From contig CAQUBD010000021.1 in the NCBI GenBank assembly GCA_948891265.1, forward strand, positions 1-30,695: a stretch of DNA of 30,695 nucleotides. The letters run 5' to 3'. The notes under the pieces are model-generated. The model made no database searches and had not been told where the DNA came from. It worked only from the letters and a program-made list of their open reading frames with translations. Within the stretch, counting starts at the first letter, position 1. Each line of letters starts with the position of its first letter. Positions 14,661-22,794 of this stretch are shown here, piece by piece. Source of the stretch: an uncultured Clostridia bacterium (GTDB lineage Bacteria > Bacillota > Clostridia > TANB77 > CAG-508). The translations under genes were made by a program, and so were the position numbers.

Positions 14661-16517
14661 ATGAAAACATTAGAAGATATTAGTAAAATAAGAGAACAAA
14701 AAAGAAAAGAATTAGAATTAAGAGTTAATACAAAATTAGATACAAGAGAAAAACATATATTAGTATGTCATGGAACAGGATGTACATCATCAAAATCAGT
14801 AGAAATACTAGAAAATTTTAAAAAAATAATTAAAGAAAAAAACATAGAAAATGTAAGAGTAATAAAGACGGGATGTTTTGGTCTATGTGCAAAAGGGCCA
14901 ATAGTAATAATAAGACCTGAAGATACATTTTATGCTATGGTTACACCAGATGACTGTGAAGAAATTATTCAAACACATATTATAGAAGGAAACAAAGTAG
15001 AAAGACTTCTTTGCAAAGATATTGATGGTACTAAAGTTAATAGTTTAGATGAACTTAATTTCTATAAAAAGCAAAAAAGAATTGCTTTAAAGAATTGTGG
15101 TGTAATAAATCCAGAAGATATTGATGAATACATAGCATTTGATGGATATGTGGCTTTAGAAAAAGTATTAAAAAATATGACACAAGATGAAGTGATAGAA
15201 GAAATTAAAAATTCAGGTTTAAGAGGCCGTGGTGGTGCAGGTTTCCCAACAGGATTAAAATGGGAATCAACTAAAAATGTTGAATCAGATCAAAAATATG
15301 TAGTATGTAATGCAGATGAGGGAGACCCAGGAGCATTTATGGACAGAAGTATCCTAGAAGGTGACCCACATTGTGTTATAGAAGCAATGGCGATTGCAGG
15401 ATATGCAATTGGTGCAGATAAAGGATACATATATGTAAGAGCTGAATACCCAATAGCTGTTAAAAGATTTCAAATAGCAATAGACCAAGCTAAAGAATAT
15501 GGAATATTAGGAGAGAATATTTTTGGTACACAATTTAGCTTTGATATAGAAATAAGATTAGGAGCTGGAGCATTTGTATGTGGTGAAGAAACAGCATTAT
15601 TAGAATCAATAGAAGGAAGAAGAGGCCATCCAAGAGTAAAACCGCCATATCCAGCAGTATCAGGATTATGGGGAAAACCAACATTAATAAACAATGTAGA
15701 AACATATGCAAACATAACAAAAATTATTATAAATGGAGCAGATTGGTATAACAAAATAGGAACAGAAAAATCAAAAGGAACAAAAGTATTTGCATTAGGT
15801 GGAAATGTAAATAACATAGGATTAGTAGAAGTCCCAATGGGAACAACTTTAAGAGAGATAGTTTTTGATATAGGTGGTGGGATACCAAATAATAGAGAAT
15901 TCAAAGCAGCGCAAACAGGGGGACCATCAGGTGGATGTATACCAAAAGAACATTTAGACACACCAATAGATTATGAGTCACTAAAAGAAATAGGCTCAAT
16001 GATGGGGTCAGGTGGACTTATTGTTATGGATGATACAAAGTGTATGGTAAGTATTGCGAAATTCTACTTAGATTTTACAGTATCAGAAAGTTGCGGAAAA
16101 TGTACTCCATGTAGAATTGGAACAAAAAGAATGCATGAAATATTAGAAAGAATGTGTAATGGGGAAGGAACAGAAGCGGATATATATAAACTTGAAAAAT
16201 TAGCATTAAATGTTAGAGAATCAAGTGTATGTGGACTAGGTCAAAGTGCACCAAATCCAGTTTTAAGTACATTAAAATATTTTAGAGAAGAATATAAAGA
16301 ACATGTTACATTTAAACAATGTAGAAGCAAAGAATGTAAAAACTTAACACAAATAGAAATAGAAGCAGACTTATGCAAAGGATGTGGACTATGTCAAAGA
16401 AATTGTCCAGTAAATGCAATTGAAGGAGAAGGTAGAGAAGTAAGGACAATAAATCAGGAAAAATGTATTAAGTGTGGTACATGTTTAACAAAATGTCCAT
16501 TTAAGGCAATTAAATAA
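14661..16517 (+). CDS. hydB: Bifurcating [FeFe] hydrogenase subunit HydB (NuoF-like, NADH-binding)
   Basis: Three parts are in order: an N-terminal thioredoxin-like [2Fe-2S] domain (CHGTGC and TGCFGLC), a NuoF domain with the NADH/FMN motifs GLRGRGGAGFPTGLKW, CNADEGDPGAFMDR and GAGAFVCGEETAL, the cluster-binding SCGKCTPCRIGT plus SSVCGLGQ, and two C-terminal [4Fe-4S] ferredoxin motifs (CKGCGLCQRNC, CIKCGTCLTKC). It oxidises or reduces NAD(H) through FMN and exchanges electrons with HydC and HydA. The usual length and full cluster complement indicate a working enzyme. ATG 14661 has the better spacing from GAAAGG than the ATG at 14655, giving 618 aa. Confidence 0.95.
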   Translation: MKTLEDISKIREQKRKELELRVNTKLDTREKHILVCHGTGCTSSKSVEILENFKKIIKEKNIENVRVIKTGCFGLCAKGPIVIIRPEDTFYAMVTPDDCEEIIQTHIIEGNKVERLLCKDIDGTKVNSLDELNFYKKQKRIALKNCGVINPEDIDEYIAFDGYVALEKVLKNMTQDEVIEEIKNSGLRGRGGAGFPTGLKWESTKNVESDQKYVVCNADEGDPGAFMDRSILEGDPHCVIEAMAIAGYAIGADKGYIYVRAEYPIAVKRFQIAIDQAKEYGILGENIFGTQFSFDIEIRLGAGAFVCGEETALLESIEGRRGHPRVKPPYPAVSGLWGKPTLINNVETYANITKIIINGADWYNKIGTEKSKGTKVFALGGNVNNIGLVEVPMGTTLREIVFDIGGGIPNNREFKAAQTGGPSGGCIPKEHLDTPIDYESLKEIGSMMGSGGLIVMDDTKCMVSIAKFYLDFTVSESCGKCTPCRIGTKRMHEILERMCNGEGTEADIYKLEKLALNVRESSVCGLGQSAPNPVLSTLKYFREEYKEHVTFKQCRSKECKNLTQIEIEADLCKGCGLCQRNCPVNAIEGEGREVRTINQEKCIKCGTCLTKCPFKAIK

Positions 16518-16518
16518 A

Positions 16519-16549
16519 TGTGACAAAGGGGGCGTACCTTTTTGTCACA
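16519..16549. repeat. REP-like 31-bp palindrome, copy 3
   Basis: TGTGACAAA and TTTGTCACA arms flank a core with GGGGGCGTACC. It is the exact reverse complement of 16593-16623 and a variant of the 14110 element (GTGCC changed to GTGAC with matching compensation on the other arm). Confidence 0.85.
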
Positions 16550-16592
16550 TAGCTAAATTATTAAATATGTGTGAATATGATAAAAATATAGA

Positions 16593-16623
16593 TGTGACAA
16601 AAAGGTACGCCCCCTTTGTCACA
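16593..16623. repeat. REP-like 31-bp palindrome, copy 4 (inverted to copy 3)
   Basis: It is the exact reverse complement of 16519-16549, 43 bp away. It ends immediately before the GGAAGGA ribosome binding site of hydA. The pair can form either two small hairpins or one long stem. Confidence 0.85.
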
Positions 16624-16637
16624 CGGAAGGAAAAATA

Positions 16638-18383
16638 ATGGAAGAATTAGTGAATTTAACTATAGATAATCAAAAAATAACAGTACCTAAAGGAACAACA
16701 ATATTACAAGCTGCAAAACAAGCAGGAATAGACATACCAACATTATGCTTTTTGAAAGATATTAATGAAATTGGCGATTGCAGAATGTGTATTGTTAAGG
16801 TCGAAGGAAGAAGAGGCTTTGCAACATCTTGTATTCAAAAAGTTGAAGAAGGTATGGTTGTAAAAACTAATACTCCTGAAATAATGGAGGCTAGACATGT
16901 AATATTAGACTTGATAATTTCAAATCATGATAAAGATTGTTTAACTTGTAGTAGAATGGGAAATTGTGAGTTACAACAATTAGCTAAAAAATTTAATATA
17001 CAGTCAATTGAATTTAAAGGCGAAAGAGAAGAGTGCACAATTGATGATTTGTCTCCTGCAATTGTTAGAGATCCTAATAAATGTATATTATGCAGAAGAT
17101 GTGTTGCTGTTTGTAAAAATGTTCAAAAAATAGGTGCTATTGATTGTGCTAACAGAGGCTTTGAGTCTAATATATCAACTTCTTATGGGAAAAGTTTAAG
17201 TGAAACTACATGTGTTAATTGTGGTCAATGTATTCAAGCTTGTCCAACAGCTGCTTTACATGAAAAGGAGAATATTGATGATGTATGGGCAAAATTGAAA
17301 GATCCAGATACATATGTTGTTGTTCAAACTGCACCTGCTGTTAGAGTCGCCTTAGGTGAAGAGTTTGATATGCCTATTGGTACAAATGTTACTGGAAAAA
17401 TGGTTACAGCATTAAAAAGATTAGGTTTTGATAAAGTTTTTGACACAAATACTGGTGCTGATTTTACTATAATGGAAGAAGCTTATGAATTTATTGAAAG
17501 ATTTAAAGAACATGACAATTTACCTATGATGACATCATGTTGTCCAGGTTGGATAAAATATATAGAAATGAATTATCCAGATATGTTACCACATTTATCA
17601 AGTTGTAAATCACCACATGAAATGCTTGGAAGTTTGATAAAATCATATTATGCAAAAAGAGAAAATATTGATCCTGAAAAAATTTATGTTGTTTCAGTAA
17701 TGCCATGTATTGCAAAGAAATATGAAAATCAAAGAAAAGAATTGTCAAATGCAGGTCTTCAAGATGTTGATTGTGTATTAACTACAAGAGAGCTTGCTAG
17801 AATGATTAAATATGCAAATATTAGATTTGATAATTTGGAAGATAGCGAATTTGATAATCCATTAGGAGATTCTACTGGTGCAGCTGCAATTTTTGGATCA
17901 ACTGGTGGTGTTATGGAAGCAGCATTGAGAACTGCACAAGATACTTTGACAGGAAATGATTTAGAGAAAATTGATTTCAAAGCTGTAAGGGGAGAAAAAG
18001 GCATAAAAAAAGCTACTGTAAATATTAATGGAACTGATATTAAAGTGGTTGTGGCAAGTGGATTAGGGAATGCACAAAAAATTATGGAAGAAATAAAATC
18101 AGGAAAAGCAGATTATCAATTTGTAGAAATTATGGCATGCCCAGGTGGATGCGTAATGGGTGGTGGTCAACCTATAAAAAATTCTACAATTCGTGCTGAA
18201 GTTGATGTTAGAAAATTAAGAGCTGATAGTTTGTATTCGATAGATGAAAAATCAACCTTAAGAAAATCACATGAGAATCCTGTTGTTAAAAATGTTTATG
18301 AAGAATATCTAGAAGCTCCTGGAAGCTATAGGGCTGAGAAATTATTACATACAACTTATGGAAATAGGAGAGAAAAAGATTAA
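16638..18383 (+). CDS. hydA: [FeFe] hydrogenase catalytic subunit HydA (trimeric, group A3 type)
   Basis: The protein has an N-terminal plant-type [2Fe-2S] domain (CFLKDINEIGDCRMC), then the His/3-Cys cluster motif HDKDCLTCSRMGNC. Two [4Fe-4S] motifs follow (CILCRRCVAVC and CVNCGQCIQAC), and then the H-cluster domain. All three H-cluster signatures are intact: TSCCPGW, MPCIAKKYE and MACPGGCVMGGGQP. The cysteine serving as proton relay (SCC) is present. At 581 aa it matches HydA of HydABC. It produces or oxidises H2 in the cytosol with NADH and reduced ferredoxin. No maturase genes (hydE/F/G) are in the window. It is the last gene of the operon. Confidence 0.97.
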   Translation: MEELVNLTIDNQKITVPKGTTILQAAKQAGIDIPTLCFLKDINEIGDCRMCIVKVEGRRGFATSCIQKVEEGMVVKTNTPEIMEARHVILDLIISNHDKDCLTCSRMGNCELQQLAKKFNIQSIEFKGEREECTIDDLSPAIVRDPNKCILCRRCVAVCKNVQKIGAIDCANRGFESNISTSYGKSLSETTCVNCGQCIQACPTAALHEKENIDDVWAKLKDPDTYVVVQTAPAVRVALGEEFDMPIGTNVTGKMVTALKRLGFDKVFDTNTGADFTIMEEAYEFIERFKEHDNLPMMTSCCPGWIKYIEMNYPDMLPHLSSCKSPHEMLGSLIKSYYAKRENIDPEKIYVVSVMPCIAKKYENQRKELSNAGLQDVDCVLTTRELARMIKYANIRFDNLEDSEFDNPLGDSTGAAAIFGSTGGVMEAALRTAQDTLTGNDLEKIDFKAVRGEKGIKKATVNINGTDIKVVVASGLGNAQKIMEEIKSGKADYQFVEIMACPGGCVMGGGQPIKNSTIRAEVDVRKLRADSLYSIDEKSTLRKSHENPVVKNVYEEYLEAPGSYRAEKLLHTTYGNRREKD

Positions 18384-18421
18384 AAATTTTTAGAAGATGT
18401 GTCCCCATTGGACATAGAAAA

Positions 18422-18453
18422 AGCGGAACTCTATTAAGAATTCCGCTCTTTTA
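18422..18453. terminator. Terminator between hydA and pncB
   Basis: AGCGGAA (18422-18428) pairs with TTCCGCT (18441-18447), followed by CTTTTACT, with A-run complement on the other side. A degenerate REP-like core (GTGTCCCCATTGGACA, about 18397-18413) lies just before it. Confidence 0.7.
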
Positions 18454-18489
18454 CTAAAACTTATTAAATTTGCTTTTATACTTGATTAC

Positions 18490-19698
18490 TTATGCTACAT
18501 GAGCCATGCGCCAGTCGATGCACCTCTGCAAATACTGCACATACTCTGGATTTTTGCACATACCTTTACCTGGGGTATCAGAGATTTTTGCAACATCCTG
18601 ACCGTTGCAAGCCGTAGTCTTCATGACTATGTTTAGAGCAGGTACATTGGTGTCGTTAGACAGAAAAGTACCAATACCAAATGCAACTTTTGCACGACCA
18701 GTGAAGTATTTATTGAGGTCGTGAGCTTTCTTGAAGTTAAGACTGTCGCTGAAGAGTAATGTTTTTGTAGAAGGATCAATTCCTAAGCTATTGTAGTGAG
18801 TAATCATTTTCTCGCCCCACTCATAAGGATCACCACTATCATGGCGAACACCACTAAAAAGTGTTGCATATGTCAGTTGGAAATCCTTGAGGAAGCAATC
18901 TGTTGTTATTGCATCCGTTAAAGCGGTACCGTTTAGGATACCATACTCTTTTACCCAAGCTTCTAAAGAGTACCAGTTTGAATATGCAGGATTGTGTTTG
19001 TGGTTTCCCTGTCCAACACACATAATCCATTCGTGAGCCATTGTGCCTACAGGTGTTACTCCATATTTCTTTGCAAGATACACATTTGATGTTCCCACGC
19101 ATTTTGAGTTGTGATAATTGGAGTTGTTCTTACATAACAGTTTTACTGCCAGATCCTGCGCTTCAGCAGAAAGGCGACGGCGAAGGCCAAACTCGCTAAA
19201 TGATCCAATATCATATGTGCCATCAATAAGAGCTTGAATTTTCTTCTCTAATCTCTCCTTGAAGGATGAAAATAGCTCATCATAGTTGTACTTCATACGG
19301 AAGTAGACTTCATTTACGATACAGAGGACAGGCATTTCATACATTGAAGTATTTAGCCAAGTTCCTTTTGTTTCGATAGAAAGACCGCACTCTGCATTAG
19401 TGCTAATCTCAAAGTCCTTATAACGTGGTTTCCAAAGGCGAAGAAAATCTACATAAGAGCCTCGAATCCATCTGACTCCATCAAGATAGGTAAGCTCTTC
19501 TTCAGTATAGCGTAACTTACAATATTGCTGAATTTGATGCTTGATTTCTTTCACCATAGCTTTAGTGAACTTTACATCTTTGTTCCGACACTTGAAAGTC
19601 CAAGTGGTTTTGTAATCTGGAAATTGATGATAGATAGCCTGTCCCATGCTGAATTTGTACATGTCATTCTCTAAAAGACTTGTAATAATTGGTTTCAT
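18490..19698 (-). CDS. pncB: Nicotinate phosphoribosyltransferase
   Basis: The 402-aa protein is collinear with E. coli-type PncB: LLENDMYKFSMGQAIYHQFP at the start, SEFGLRRRLSAEAQ, GTSNVYLAKKYGVTPVGTMAHEW with the phosphorylatable His at 222, RHDSGDPYEWGEK, LLFSDSLNFKKA, GIGTFLSND and KISDTPGK near the end. It converts nicotinate, PRPP and ATP to nicotinate mononucleotide. The enterobacterial-type form, rather than a NAMPT, fits the nicotinamidase at 1162. Base composition is visibly richer in G+C than the flanking hyd and rfb genes, which suggests a different origin. AGGAGGATT precedes the ATG. It diverges from the adenylyltransferase gene. Confidence 0.95.
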   Translation of the reverse strand: MKPIITSLLENDMYKFSMGQAIYHQFPDYKTTWTFKCRNKDVKFTKAMVKEIKHQIQQYCKLRYTEEELTYLDGVRWIRGSYVDFLRLWKPRYKDFEISTNAECGLSIETKGTWLNTSMYEMPVLCIVNEVYFRMKYNYDELFSSFKERLEKKIQALIDGTYDIGSFSEFGLRRRLSAEAQDLAVKLLCKNNSNYHNSKCVGTSNVYLAKKYGVTPVGTMAHEWIMCVGQGNHKHNPAYSNWYSLEAWVKEYGILNGTALTDAITTDCFLKDFQLTYATLFSGVRHDSGDPYEWGEKMITHYNSLGIDPSTKTLLFSDSLNFKKAHDLNKYFTGRAKVAFGIGTFLSNDTNVPALNIVMKTTACNGQDVAKISDTPGKGMCKNPEYVQYLQRCIDWRMAHVA

Positions 19699-19743
19699 AT
19701 TGTAAATCCTCCTTATGTCATTATTATTAAGTTTTAGCTTATT

Positions 19744-19772
19744 GTGGATAAAATCATTCTTTAATTATCCAC
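19744..19772 (-). promoter_or_regulatory. Hairpin in the pncB leader
   Basis: GTGGATAA (19744-19751) and TTATCCAC (19765-19772) are perfect arms around 13 nt, within the untranslated leader of pncB. It may be an operator or an RNA control element. No known NAD riboswitch could be recognised by eye. Confidence 0.35.
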
Positions 19773-19796
19773 TAATAAGTTTGTGGTTACTGTTAT

Positions 19797-19873
19797 ATTA
19801 TATAGTTATTTACATAAAAAGTCAAGTAGATATACATAATGTGTTTGACTTTTAGATAAAAAAATGCTAAAAT
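19797..19873. promoter_or_regulatory. Divergent promoters of pncB and the adenylyltransferase gene
   Basis: Minus strand: TTGACT (19825-19820), 17 bp, TATAAT (19802-19797). Plus strand: TTGACT (19845-19850), 17 bp, TAAAAT (19868-19873). The two -35 boxes face each other 19 bp apart and form a GTCAA/TTGAC dyad, so one protein bound between them could control both genes. Confidence 0.8.
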
Positions 19874-19929
19874 TGTAAAAATAACTTTGTAGAATTAAAA
19901 ATCATTTCTAACGACGAGGAGGTAGACAC

Positions 19930-20616
19930 ATGAATACAAATATGCCATTTGAATTTGGATTTGTTTGTGGCAGGTATGGGCATGCACATTTAGGGCATAA
20001 ATTACTTATGGATAAAGGACTAGAGCTTTGCAAAAAAATGTATGTTGCAGTAGGCTCTGCACAAGAAAAAGGAACATTGCGTAACCCATTTCCAGTAGAA
20101 ACACGAATAAAAGTAATAAAAAAGATGTATTCTGACATACCAGAAGAAAAACTTACTATTGCTGGAATAAATGATATGTCTAATGAACTTAATAGAAGTA
20201 CAAGTTGGGGTACATATCTTAAAGAACACATTATTACTAAGTTTGAAAAATTTCCAGATTTGATTTTGTATGGAAGTGAAGGAGATAGAAGTAAATGGTT
20301 CAAAGAAGAAGATATGAAAAATACATATGAATTAATTGTTCCACGAGATTTAGTTCCTGTTTCAGGGACTAAAATGAGAGCGTTTTTAGTAATTGATGAT
20401 GAGAAATCTTGGCAACAATATGTACCAGAAACAATTTATGATATGTACTCAGAACTTAGAGAAGAGTTAATATCAACATCGGTATATAAAGAAATATATG
20501 ATAAGATTTGTCAAAATAAAATTATTAATATGGACACATTTATGAATCTCTATAACCTTTATGAAAAAGAAGACAGAATGAAAAAAGTTGAACAATTAAA
20601 GCAAATGCAGAAATGA
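19930..20616 (+). CDS. Nicotinate/nicotinamide mononucleotide adenylyltransferase (NadM/NadR type)
   Basis: The 228-aa nucleotidyltransferase has GRYGHAHLGH at 14-23 (HxGH ATP motif, as in GRFxPxHxGH) and VSGTKMR near 145-150 (the ISGTxIR motif), with LILYGSEGDRSKW between them. A C-terminal helical extension of about 60 residues is charged. It should join NaMN or NMN to AMP, making NaAD or NAD. The NadM/NadR-like motif set, rather than that of a classic NadD, leaves the preferred substrate open. The neighbours pncB and pncA favour NaMN. GAGGAGGT precedes the ATG. Its own promoter diverges from that of pncB, and a terminator follows. Confidence 0.85.
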   Translation: MNTNMPFEFGFVCGRYGHAHLGHKLLMDKGLELCKKMYVAVGSAQEKGTLRNPFPVETRIKVIKKMYSDIPEEKLTIAGINDMSNELNRSTSWGTYLKEHIITKFEKFPDLILYGSEGDRSKWFKEEDMKNTYELIVPRDLVPVSGTKMRAFLVIDDEKSWQQYVPETIYDMYSELREELISTSVYKEIYDKICQNKIINMDTFMNLYNLYEKEDRMKKVEQLKQMQK

Positions 20617-20620
20617 GAAA

Positions 20621-20647
20621 AAAGGACGGCTAAATAAGCTGTCCTTT
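20621..20647. terminator. Bidirectional terminator after the adenylyltransferase gene
   Basis: AAAGGACGGCT (20621-20631) pairs with AGCTGTCCTTT (20637-20647) with one G-U pair, around a 5-nt loop. On the minus strand it ends in a T6 run and would also terminate the Asn-rich microprotein gene. Confidence 0.75.
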
Positions 20648-20671
20648 AAACATACCTTTTGATTATTAAAC

Positions 20672-20776
20672 TTATTTACAGTTGTTATTATTATTTTGTC
20701 TTTCATTATTTTGGTTTTGATTATTATTGTTGTTATTATTTTTGTTATTGTTGTTATTTTTATTCTTATTTGACAT
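20672..20776 (-). CDS. Asn-rich 34-aa microprotein
   Basis: The ATG at 20776 is preceded on the minus strand by GGAGGTG with a 7-nt gap. The product begins MSNKNKNNNNNKN, is more than half Asn with Lys, Gln and one Arg-Gln segment (NERQ), and ends CK. The only Cys is at position 33. Strong ribosome binding site, clean stop and shared terminator support a real gene, though low complexity means chance cannot be fully excluded. No function is known. Short Asn/Lys-rich peptides in clostridia are often spore or surface associated, which is only a guess here. Confidence 0.55.
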   Translation of the reverse strand: MSNKNKNNNNNKNNNNNNNQNQNNERQNNNNNCK

Positions 20777-20868
20777 TGAAATGCACCTCCATTCAAGTTC
20801 TAAATATAGTTTGACCAAAAAAAATAAAAATATTCTAATTTTAAAAATTTTTTTAAATTTTTAAATAC

Positions 20869-20897
20869 TTGTACTTTTTCATATTTAATGATATTAT
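20869..20897 (+). promoter_or_regulatory. Promoter of the rfb (rhamnose) operon
   Basis: TTGTAC (20869-20874) and TATTAT (20892-20897) are spaced by 17 bp, about 60 bp before the rfbD ATG. Confidence 0.6.
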
Positions 20898-20957
20898 ATT
20901 AGCGAATTTAACAAATTTTAAAATATAAAATCTTTAAAATAGGAAAGAAGGTAAAAA

Positions 20958-21815
20958 ATGAAAATATTAATAACAGGTGGAAATGGAATGCTTGCTAAAG
21001 AAGTAAGAGAAAAATTTGCTGAAGGAAACGAACTTACTGTTACAGATGTTGCAGAATTAGACATAACAGATGAAAAAGCAGTAATGGATTTTGTAAGTAA
21101 CTTAAAACCAGATTATATAATAAACTGTGCAGCATTTACAGCAGTAGACAAAGCTGAAGACTGTTATGAATTAGCAGATAAAATAAATGGAGATGGACCA
21201 ACAAATTTAGCAAAAGCTGCAAAAGCTAATGGATCAAAATTAGTACATATATCAACAGACTATGTATTTGGTGGAGACTTAGATATCTCTAAAGACTTCA
21301 AAGAAGACGATGAAAAAGCACCAGTAACAGTATATGGAAAAACAAAATTACATGGAGAACAAGGAATAGAACAAAATATGGAAGAATACTACATATTTAG
21401 AACAGCATGGTTATATGGAATTGGTGGAAACAATTTTGTAAAAACAATGACAAAATTAGGAACAAATAGAGATGAAATAAATGTAGTATCAGATCAACAC
21501 GGAAGTCCAACATATGCCAAAGATTTAACTCAAATGATATACCAAGCAATAGAAAAACAAATACCATATGGAATATATCATGCAACAAATCAAGGATACA
21601 CAACATGGTATGATTTTACAAAAGAAATATTGGCAGAGCAAGGAATTGAATGTAAAGTTAATCCAGTAACAACAGAGCAATATATAGAAATGATGAAAAT
21701 AACACAAGCCAAAAGACCATTTAACTCACAATTATCAAAAGATAAATTAATAGCACAAGGAATAGAAGTACCAGAGTGGAAAGATGCATTAAGAAGGTAT
21801 TTAGAAGAAATATAA
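20958..21815 (+). CDS. rfbD: dTDP-4-dehydrorhamnose reductase
   Basis: The 285-aa extended short-chain dehydrogenase has the N-terminal nucleotide-binding motif ITGGNGMLAKEV, INCAAFTAVDKAED, HISTDYVFGG and the catalytic YGKTKLHGE (YxxxK), with FRTAWLYG and SDQHGSPTYA following. It performs the last step of dTDP-L-rhamnose synthesis, reducing the 4-keto sugar with NAD(P)H. It heads a four-gene operon whose order D-A-C-B differs from the common B-D-A-C. The start follows AGGAAAGAAGG. Codons are strongly A-ending. Confidence 0.95.
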   Translation: MKILITGGNGMLAKEVREKFAEGNELTVTDVAELDITDEKAVMDFVSNLKPDYIINCAAFTAVDKAEDCYELADKINGDGPTNLAKAAKANGSKLVHISTDYVFGGDLDISKDFKEDDEKAPVTVYGKTKLHGEQGIEQNMEEYYIFRTAWLYGIGGNNFVKTMTKLGTNRDEINVVSDQHGSPTYAKDLTQMIYQAIEKQIPYGIYHATNQGYTTWYDFTKEILAEQGIECKVNPVTTEQYIEMMKITQAKRPFNSQLSKDKLIAQGIEVPEWKDALRRYLEEI

Positions 21816-21907
21816 CTATTCTTTTCCGAATCAAAATCAGAAAAAAGAAAATGTTAAAAAGGGGATGTGCCTTTTTGACAACAACTAACGAAGTGGAGTG
21901 AAAAACA

Positions 21908-22780
21908 ATGAAAAATAGAAAAGGAATAATATTAGCAGGGGGAAGTGGAACAAGACTATATCCATTAACACATGCTATATCAAAACAAATAATGCCAGTA
22001 TACGACAAACCAATGATATATTATCCATTGTCAGTATTAATGGAAGCAGGAATAAAAGAAGTATTAATTATAACAACACCAAGAGACTCAGAAACATTTA
22101 AAACCCTTTTAGGTGATGGATCACAATGGGGAATGAGTTTCCAATACAAAATTCAAGAGAAACCAAATGGACTAGCAGAAGCATTCATAATAGGAGAAGA
22201 CTTTATAGGAGAAGATAATGTTGCAATGATATTAGGAGACAACATGTTTTATGGTTCTCACTTATCAGAAATGCTAAAAAAAGCAAATGAAAGAGAAAAT
22301 GAATCAACAATATTTGGATATGCAGTTAAGGATCCAAGAGCATATGGAGTTGTAGAAATAGACCAAACAGGAAAGGCTATATCAATTGAAGAAAAACCAG
22401 AAAAGCCAAGATCAAATTATGCGGTACCAGGACTATATTTCTATACAAATGATGTAATAGAAATAGCAAAAAATATTAAACCATCAGCAAGAGGAGAACT
22501 AGAAATAACATCTATAAATGAAGAATATATGAAAAGAAACAAATTGTATGTAGAAACATTTGGAAGAGGGATGACATGGTTCGATACAGGAACACATGAT
22601 GCACTTCTTGAAACAGCAAGTTTTGTACAAACAATAGAAAAAAGACAAGGAATGCAAGTATGCTGTCCAGAAGAAATAGCTTTCCAAAATGGATGGATAA
22701 CAGCTGAACAATTATCAGTTTTAGCAGATAAATATATGAAAACAGATTATGGAAAATATTTAAAGGAACTAATAAAATAA
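21908..22780 (+). CDS. rfbA: Glucose-1-phosphate thymidylyltransferase
   Basis: The 290-aa protein has the nucleotidyltransferase signature GIILAGGSGTRLYPLT near the N-terminus. KQIMPVYDKPMIYYPLS, VAMILGDNMFYG, SIEEKPEKPRSNYAVPGLYFY and RGMTWFDTGTH follow, all typical RfbA blocks. It makes dTDP-glucose from glucose-1-phosphate and dTTP and is usually feedback inhibited by dTDP-rhamnose. The 92-bp gap after rfbD carries a degenerate REP-like core (AAAAAGGGGATGTGCC, near 21856). GAAGTGGAGTG is a weak ribosome binding site upstream of the ATG. Confidence 0.97.
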   Translation: MKNRKGIILAGGSGTRLYPLTHAISKQIMPVYDKPMIYYPLSVLMEAGIKEVLIITTPRDSETFKTLLGDGSQWGMSFQYKIQEKPNGLAEAFIIGEDFIGEDNVAMILGDNMFYGSHLSEMLKKANERENESTIFGYAVKDPRAYGVVEIDQTGKAISIEEKPEKPRSNYAVPGLYFYTNDVIEIAKNIKPSARGELEITSINEEYMKRNKLYVETFGRGMTWFDTGTHDALLETASFVQTIEKRQGMQVCCPEEIAFQNGWITAEQLSVLADKYMKTDYGKYLKELIK

Positions 22781-22794
22781 AAGGAGATCTTAAC

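Noticed and set aside
14110..16623. CRISPR array
   Set aside because: The repeats are isolated inverted pairs, without regular spacers or cas genes.
241..19698. Phage NARP1-type pathway (Adps plus Namat)
   Set aside because: The transferase matches nicotinate-using PncB and a nicotinamidase is present, which fits Preiss-Handler salvage better.
20596..20796. 66-aa minus-strand ORF overlapping the Asn-rich microprotein
   Set aside because: It is the same AT-repeat region read in another frame. The 34-aa frame has the properly spaced GGAGGTG site.
21525..22008. Minus-strand ORFs of 60-95 aa across the rfbD-rfbA junction
   Set aside because: They are Leu/Phe/Ile-rich shadows of A-rich codons in two recognised genes.
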